Shown: positions 19,401 to 24,311 of the stretch, one piece after another | Position numbering within the stretch: the stretch's first letter is position 1 | Layout of the letters: each line of letters opens with the position of its first letter | Origin: Silene noctiflora | Lineage: Eukaryota > Streptophyta > Magnoliopsida > Caryophyllales > Caryophyllaceae | DNA length: 24,311 nucleotides | Assembly: GCA_009801015.1 (NCBI GenBank) | Contig: VHZZ01001851.1 | Coordinates: forward strand, 102,954-127,264 | Direction: 5' to 3' | Made by a program: the position numbers and the translations under genes | The notes under the pieces: model-generated | Told to the model about the DNA's origin: nothing | Seen by the model: the letters and a program-made list of their open reading frames with translations, nothing else | Database searches by the model: none

Positions 19401-21819
19401 CAGCCCATAATGTGTCCTAATTAATCAGATCTACCAGAGTGGATAGAAAGCCACTTCTACAGCTGTACCTCCTACCTTGACATACATGGAAATGGACGAG
19501 GCATTTGACACATTGGGCCATATGCCATGCTCTGCCAATAATCCAAGCAATGACGTCATGAAGATATATCTCTCATCTTCTACATCCTATTTTGGAATAT
19601 AAATGAATGGAAGAACTTTAAATCCACAAACAACTACGCAAAGTATTTTGTAGTGAGACCAAGAAACATGAAAATATATATTCCGTATGTACCTACATAA
19701 AGAACAAGGAATAAAGGATGGAGAAAGCTTAAATGGTACTTCCTCCATTCCAATTTTTTTTTTTTTTTGAGAAACTCCGTCCATTCCATTTGATTCTATA
19801 TGTTTGTGTAATATATATATATGAAGTATATTTTAATCAAATGTATAGAATCAAATGGAATGGAAAGAGTATAAGATAAATTTGTTAACTTCAGCGAGCA
19901 AATAAAACAGCCAACATAAGCTTTAAATGTGTAGCACGGTCTGTTTCCCGCCAAGGCGCCAACTCCCTCTGCTAAGTCAGATAATTTGCATGTTCCATTT
20001 GGTCCTCATCTCGTCCAATAGTTTACATTTCTAAATTAGGTGAGCTCTAGTGACAAGCCAAATCATTACTTTACCCCTGCTTGTCACCCTTATCTCGACA
20101 TTTTTTCTCTACCTACTTTATCACCAATTCATTACAGCTCAACCCAAACCACCGTTGAACCCTAGCACCCCAACTACTATCGGTGACTCATCCCACCAAC
20201 ACATATCCAAACCCAACCACCAGCTAATCCTATCCTACAAAACCCAACACTCACCACTAACCCTATTTCACCAAAATCAACGCCAACCCTAGCGAACCAC
20301 ATCTCCCACACCATCCAAACGCTATCACCATAGTCCCAGCCGATACCACTTACCCCATCCCTCACCCCTAGATCAAAAGAAGTTTCCATTAGGTGTAGAA
20401 TTTAAAAATAATAGCCCATTCGTTGTCTTTTCCCGGTAATTCTTATAAGACTTAACTGTAATATAATAAGAGATTGATTACAAATCCAACTCGTGAAACG
20501 AACACCATATCCCGAAAGAAACCCTCACTCACAATTATTTAAGTCTTTTATCACTTGAATACAAGAAACATCATCTCACGTCAGCCTACTAGTTGAAGAC
20601 TTGAAGCAGAGAAATAAAGAAACGAAAAATACTGATTTTGGGTGAATGGGGAAGAAGCACGGGAATAACTCTTCTACTGTATGGAGAAAAGAGATTCTTG
20701 TTACCTTCAAATCATTTGTCAATCTCACATACTCATTAAGATCACTTCTTCTGTCAGCTAGATCTTTTAAGTCTGAACTTATACTTTCCTTTTGCCTCTC
20801 GTCCATGGCCTATCAGTTAACATGATTGATACACATTAGATCGTAATTATTCTAGAAGATGAAATTCAACAATTAAAACAAAAGCAGGAACGTAAGTTTC
20901 TAGAGCACAAACCATACGCAAGTCAGAATATTTTCTCTCCAGGGCATATTTCTCATTCAGTAACTGCATCTCCTGTTATTTTTGGACACAAGGGATTGCC
21001 TTTCAGAAGAAATAAATACAAATACTAGGTGAATTCCTGAATGAGCCCTATTTTACCTTGATGTAGGCTTGGGCTACTTGCCTCCTTAGCAAGGAGACCT
21101 CACGTTCTTGTTCCCTGGCTTTTGCAGTAAGTTCCTGCTCTTTTTTAATCAATACAAGTTCGAGCTCATTGATGTTTGAGGATTGAAATCTATCAGTCGA
21201 TTAAAGATAACACAGATACATCCGATAGTCAAGAACACACACCGCCGCGTTTTGCTCCTGAGAGTTATGTAGGCTGGAATCTCCTTTTGAGTTCCACGAA
21301 GAAGGGTTACCATTACCATTCCTACAGAAATATAGAAAATATAACAACGCATGCTTTATAGAGTAATCTTTAGTAAAAGCTCATCCGCAGATTAAATCGA
21401 AATTACCAAGTTGCACCAACTTCATTAGCTTAACATACACAGTGACCGTGCAAAATAACGTAAAGCACGTAATACACACTGGTGAAAAATAATACTCCCT
21501 CCATTCAACTCCACCCTACACATTTGCTTTTTCACGTTTGCCAACGCGTGTTTTACGCGGTAAATATCTTTGGCTACGTATTTGCAAAAACTATAAAAAT
21601 TAGATATTTTTAATGTGCTCTTAAAGATGAATCAAACAAGATCTCACATGAATATATTTTCACTTATGTATTGAGAGAAAATTGAAATTGAATACTCATT
21701 TATGAATAGTGTACAAAATAGAAACATGTAGTGTGGAGTTGAATGGAGGGAGTAATGCATTTGCAAGGCTCTATAGAGACAAACCTGTTTATTTGCTCCG
21801 GACTTCTATCAGTAGACAT
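13430..21819 (-). CDS. Coiled-coil protein with AIR9-like (Ig-type) and probable PH-like domains
   Basis: Eighteen coding exons, minus strand: 21819-21785, 21321-21241, 21189-21057, 20972-20913, 20809-20705, 19586-19476, 19347-19315, 18842-18741, 18644-18521, 18073-17964, 17868-17826, 17426-17335, 15753-15705, 15598-15528, 15097-14978, 14630-14542, 13750-13705, 13468-13430. They give 480 residues; every join keeps phase. Residues about 46-145 are a charged heptad-rich coiled coil; 146-186 is a conserved-looking helical stretch (LLGLLAEHGIWP); 187-262 is Ser/Asn-rich linker; 268-358 (FQIIGEAKPGCKLLGCGYP, then FQWLRHLQDGTRHYIEGAT and a VTADD...GRQGEIVRLFANDQ tail) looks like the A9/Ig-type repeats of the microtubule-associated protein AIR9; 360-470 resembles the PH-like half of Ig-PH modules. 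The donor at 21241 was chosen over 21243 because only it keeps frame. ATG 21819 (MSTDRSPEQ) is preceded by an in-frame stop if the leader model is right. A cytoskeletal or scaffold role is inference. Confidence 0.8.
14041..14101. repeat. GC-rich hairpin in an intron
   Basis: GTGTCTGATACATCTTGCG at 14041-14059 and CGCAAGATGTGTCCGACAC at 14083-14101 pair as inverted repeats with two mismatches in 19 positions. The spacer is 23 bases. It lies in the intron between coding exons 16 and 17 of the coiled-coil protein gene and is markedly more GC-rich than its surroundings. Confidence 0.7.
16135..16551. mobile_element. Tourist-like MITE (PIF/Harbinger type), copy 2
   Basis: A 417-bp element begins GGCTCTGTTTGGCAAA and ends with its near-inverse GTCAAACAGAGCA (one changed end base). 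It is flanked by TTA duplications at 16132-16134 and 16552-16554. It lies in the 1.6-kb intron 12 of the coiled-coil protein gene. It is the same family as the copy at 7802-8175, with a clearer palindromic centre around 16396-16455. Confidence 0.85.
16903..16966. repeat. Three-copy 21-bp tandem repeat
   Basis: The unit AATCCTTCCAAACATAATCAA occurs about three times in a row (near 16903, 16924 and 16945), followed by the inverted word GGATTTGGAAGGA at 16970-16982. It is intronic and probably part of an unidentified small transposon. A long CT-rich run follows at 17000-17050. Confidence 0.5.
19587..20704. other. Large intron of the coiled-coil protein gene
   Basis: This 1.1-kb interval between coding exons 5 and 6 contains a Stowaway-like element (19739-19869) and a C-rich stretch (20050-20350). 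That stretch has an open frame with a hydrophobic start, but it begins at a GTG and resembles no known protein. No exon was supported. Confidence 0.6.
19739..19869. mobile_element. Stowaway-like MITE, left end disturbed
   Basis: The interval between TA dinucleotides at 19737-19738 and 19870-19871 starts CTTCCTCCATTCC and ends GGAATGGAAAGAG. A longer inverted repeat lies inside: CATTCCATTTGATTCTATA near 19783 and its complement TATAGAATCAAATGGAATG near 19845. A T-run separates the outer and inner left ends, so the true left end may be near 19777, with an expansion or partial second copy outside it. Confidence 0.6.
21495..21752. mobile_element. Stowaway-like MITE (Tc1/mariner type)
   Basis: A 258-bp element begins CTCCCTCCATTCAACTCCAC and ends with the inverse GTGGAGTTGAATGGAGGGAG, flanked by TA on both sides (21493-21494 and 21753-21754). 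The ends are near-perfect inverted repeats of at least 20 bp and there is no coding frame. It sits in the first coding intron of the coiled-coil protein gene, only about 30 bp from the donor of the exon ending at 21785. Confidence 0.88.
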
Positions 21820-21936
21820 TAGACCACGCTGAAATCCAAACTTACTCAAACAAAGAACACCAAACAGTTTGAGGGCAGTTCATCTCCGCAACCACCACAT
21901 GAATGTTGCATGTTACAGTTTATGCTGCCTGATCAC

Positions 21937-21950
21937 CTTATTGTTTGCGC
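21937..21950 (-). other. Probable 14-base leader micro-exon of the coiled-coil protein gene
   Basis: On the minus strand a strong acceptor (TTTTCCAG) and a donor (AAG|GTGATC) bracket 14 bases, GCGCAAACAATAAG. They lie upstream of the exon that holds the start codon (exon 21828-21785; its first nine bases are non-coding). If spliced as modelled the micro-exon is untranslated. This is based on splice signals only. Confidence 0.4.
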
Positions 21951-22062
21951 CTGGAAAATGATGAATGATGATTACAAGAAGAAAGATGTAAGTAACAGCA
22001 TAGCCTATCAATTCATTCCCCTCCCTCGCAAAATTCATTCCCCAAAGTTCTAATAAAATATT

Positions 22063-22468
22063 GAGTAAATTAGATTTTACTCCCTTTTGAAATCAAAATT
22101 TTTAAAATTACTCCCTTTTGAAATTTTTTGCTAAAATTACTCCCTTAAATTGTATTTTTTGCTAAAATTGCTCCCAAACTCCACTTTAAGTAACTTATTT
22201 CGTCTGTTTTTGAACTTATTCCGTTTGTACCTTAACCAATCTATACTTTGAAAGGTACAAATATGTAGACAAATGTAGGGGGAGTTCAAAAATAGAGGAA
22301 ATAAGTCAACTTAAATTGGGGTTTTGAAGCAATTTTAGGAGAAAATGTAATTTAAGGGACTAATTTTAGCAAAAAATGCAATTTAAGGAAGTAATTTTAA
22401 AAAATAATTTCAAAAGGGAGTAATTTTAAAAAAAATGGTTTTAAAAGGGAGTAAAATCTAATTTACTC
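22063..22468. mobile_element. Mutator-like MITE with long inverted repeats
   Basis: A 406-bp element starts GAGTAAATTAGATTTTACTC and ends with its inverse. It is flanked by a perfect 9-bp duplication TAAAATATT (22054-22062 and 22469-22477), the hallmark of Mutator-like elements. The inverted arms extend roughly 100-200 bp and each contains repeats of a phrase like AAAATTACTCCCTTTTGAAA. No coding frame is present. It lies in the long leader intron of the coiled-coil protein gene. Confidence 0.88.
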
Positions 22469-22477
22469 TAAAATATT

Positions 22478-23313
22478 CATTAATGCATACATAACCTCCG
22501 ATATGCAATGCGTACTCAATATAGTGTCTGATGCATAAAATTTTATACTCATTTTCATTTGCCAATGACTTTTTATTCTTTGGTTCTGGATTATGGTGGA
22601 GTAAAGAAAAATGTTTCTGGTTGCGCTTCTTTTAATGGTGAATTAGCAATCATTCAATGCAATTCTCAAAGCAACTTTCATTTTGGGTAATTCAGAAACA
22701 GCCTCGTGTTGCTAATAAGACTTTGCACATCCCACCCCCTTACTCCGCAATTCGCGGGAGCACTTGAGCCACTGGGCTTCTATAGAGTTTTATGAACACT
22801 GGGAGTTGGACCAAACCAGTAACATTTGCCCTCCTATTCTAAGCAAAGAAGGAGCACACTTGTCCACGATGAAGCAAGAAACTATTCTAAATAAGAAGAG
22901 AACATAGATACTTGACATGACAAAAGCACATCCAAACGAAACTTTTGGAATACACCTAAACATCCTAAGACAGCATTATCGGTACGCTGTACAACAGGTC
23001 ATATTTGCAAGATTTCTAAATTTCACGGACTACTTGACAGCAGCGAAAATGAATCTTAACCACTATTATAATCCACCAAGCACAATGAGACAACACCACC
23101 AGCATTTGGCAAAGAGTCTTTACACCCTTAACTAGCTAAATGCTCAGAATTTATCCAGCAAACATCATTCATTTCGGGCACAACAGAAGGTCATGATTAC
23201 TCAAACATGGCAAAGCAGTCCGAACGAAACATTCCCAATAAACCCACTAGTATTTGGCTCTCTATTGACCATTTCTCCTGAATTTACAAGTCAATCAACC
23301 ATTCTAGAATATA
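22478..23313. other. Leader intron, no gene seen
   Basis: No supported exon. The stretch around 22725-22790 (TTCGCGGGAGCACTTGAGCCACTGGG) has the look of a transposon or SINE-type remnant, but no ends could be drawn. Plus-strand open frames at 22917-23135 and 23193-23540 lack any recognisable protein character, and the second runs through a MITE. Confidence 0.5.
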
Positions 23314-23400
23314 CTCCCTCCGTCCTAATAATTTGTACCATTTTTATTCTTTGTGAGCCGTATTTTAATCAAAGTAAACAAATAATTGGGACCATGGGAG
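23314..23400. mobile_element. Short Stowaway-like MITE
   Basis: An 87-bp element starts CTCCCTCCGTCCTAATAATT and ends with the imperfect inverse AATTGGGACCATGGGAG. TA lies on both sides (23312-23313 and 23401-23402). It is a typical hairpin-like miniature of the Stowaway type in the leader intron. Confidence 0.75.
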
Positions 23401-23699
23401 TAGACGTTCCTCAATTACGACTTAATATATTCCGAGATATCAAGAAGAAGAGCATTTCTCACTTCTTAAACAAAAAAGTCTTCACATTTAACACTTTCCA
23501 ATCAAACAAGTTCAAAGTAACATTATCACATTATGACTAACCTTCTAAAACAACCCACATAAACATAAATTTGATTCAAGCACATACATAACCTCGAACA
23601 AATTAATTCTAACAATACAATTACAAGAATAAGCATTATAAACTTGAGTATGAAACTAATAAAATCAATCAAAATAAAGAAAAGGGTATCAATCCTAAC

Positions 23700-23965
23700 C
23701 TTAATTCAGCAATATGATAATGTATTGAGCTTCTAAATCAATAAATTGAATTGGGTTTATGTAAAAAATGTAATATTCGGGGATATTTCGGAGGTTTGAA
23801 AATTCTATGAGGTGGGTCAATCAAGAATTCAAGATATACAAGAATACAAAAAGAATAGATATGAATGTTGAGAAATTTGACAATGGAGATATTTGTGATA
23901 ATAATTGTGTAATGAGAAGATGAATGGTGAAAACAGAGAAGAAGAAGAAGAAGAAGAAGAAAAGT
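23700..23965 (-). other. Probable first (untranslated) exon of the coiled-coil protein gene
   Basis: A minus-strand donor AATTAAG|GTTAGG ends this exon at 23700. Upstream is a run of TTC triplets (plus-strand GAA repeat at 23938-23961), typical of plant 5' leaders. Joined to the 14-base micro-exon, it puts a TAA stop (23703-23701) in frame just upstream of the ATG at 21819, supporting that start. The right boundary is approximate because the transcription start is not visible. Confidence 0.4.
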
Positions 23966-24311
23966 ATGTTGTTAGATTGTGCCAGAGATGTACAGGTGCA
24001 TTTGATTGAGTGTACTACATGTTCCTAGAATCCTAGTTCTACTCCTGCTTCAATTTTTGACAAAGATTATCGAATTGGGTAGGATACGGGTCGGGTCAAA
24101 AACGTATTATGTGTGGACTACCAATAAGAGAATATCTGTATTTTGATGGAGTAGGAGGCTCGGTTTATGTAACTTTGTATGAGTGTTGCTAAATATCGTC
24201 AACAAATTATTGAATCTTTTTTTAAAATAATGCTATAAAATAAAAAAATTGTCATTTCGGTTCGGAATGAAACTTAATTGTTGAAATGGTGTCCACATAG
24301 GATTGTACATT
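23966..24311. other. Upstream region of the coiled-coil protein gene
   Basis: Presumed promoter on the minus strand. It is AT-rich, with no coding frame and no clear TATA box at a fixed distance. Confidence 0.4.

Noticed and set aside
20050-20292. Plus-strand frame with a hydrophobic start followed by proline- and threonine-rich sequence
   Set aside because: Begins at GTG, sits inside an intron of the opposite-strand gene, and composition follows the local C-rich DNA.
22917-23540. Two plus-strand frames in the leader intron
   Set aside because: No recognisable motifs, no splice context, and the second runs through a Stowaway-like MITE.

Overview
This is nuclear DNA of a flowering plant, most likely a eudicot. 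It is AT-rich, its genes are split by GT..AG introns, two products belong to plant-specific classes (nonspecific phospholipase C and root-type ferredoxin-NADP reductase), and the non-coding parts carry several plant-type miniature transposons (MITEs). The species cannot be fixed from the sequence alone.

Layout. 944-3121 (+): an intronless receptor-like kinase with a very small extracellular part and a long charged stretch of 22-residue tandem repeats between the membrane segment and an intact kinase domain. 3615-6200 (-): a five-exon nonspecific phospholipase C of the NPC3/4/5 type, convergent with the kinase gene. 6759-7613 (-): an intronless inositol-monophosphatase-family gene close to IMPL2 (histidinol-phosphate phosphatase) but without a visible transit peptide. 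8717-12049 (-): a five-exon plastid ferredoxin-NADP reductase of the root type. 13430-21819 (-): an 18-coding-exon gene for a 480-residue protein with a coiled coil followed by an AIR9-like (Ig-type) segment and a probable PH-like C-terminal domain. Its probable non-coding leader exons lie at 21937-21950 and ending at 23700.

Start codons were set at ATG. The open frames of the first two genes run further upstream (to a TTG at 896 and a GTG at 6224), but those are not plant start codons. All exon joins were placed by hand from splice dinucleotides, matching phases and protein continuity. Every join keeps frame.

The genes do not form an operon or an obvious cluster. Two are lipid or phosphate-ester hydrolases (NPC and the IMPL2-like protein), one supplies reductant in non-green plastids (root FNR), one is a membrane kinase and one is probably a cytoskeletal or scaffold protein. 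The mobile fraction is all small and non-autonomous: two good Tourist-like elements with TTA target duplications and one decayed relative, three Stowaway-like elements, and one Mutator-like long-inverted-repeat element with a perfect 9-bp target duplication. No RNA genes, CRISPR arrays, viral genes or bacterial-type features were seen. The strongest items for a second look are the repeat-rich kinase, the coiled-coil/Ig/PH-like protein, and the intronless IMPL2-like gene with a MITE just upstream of its putative TATA box.
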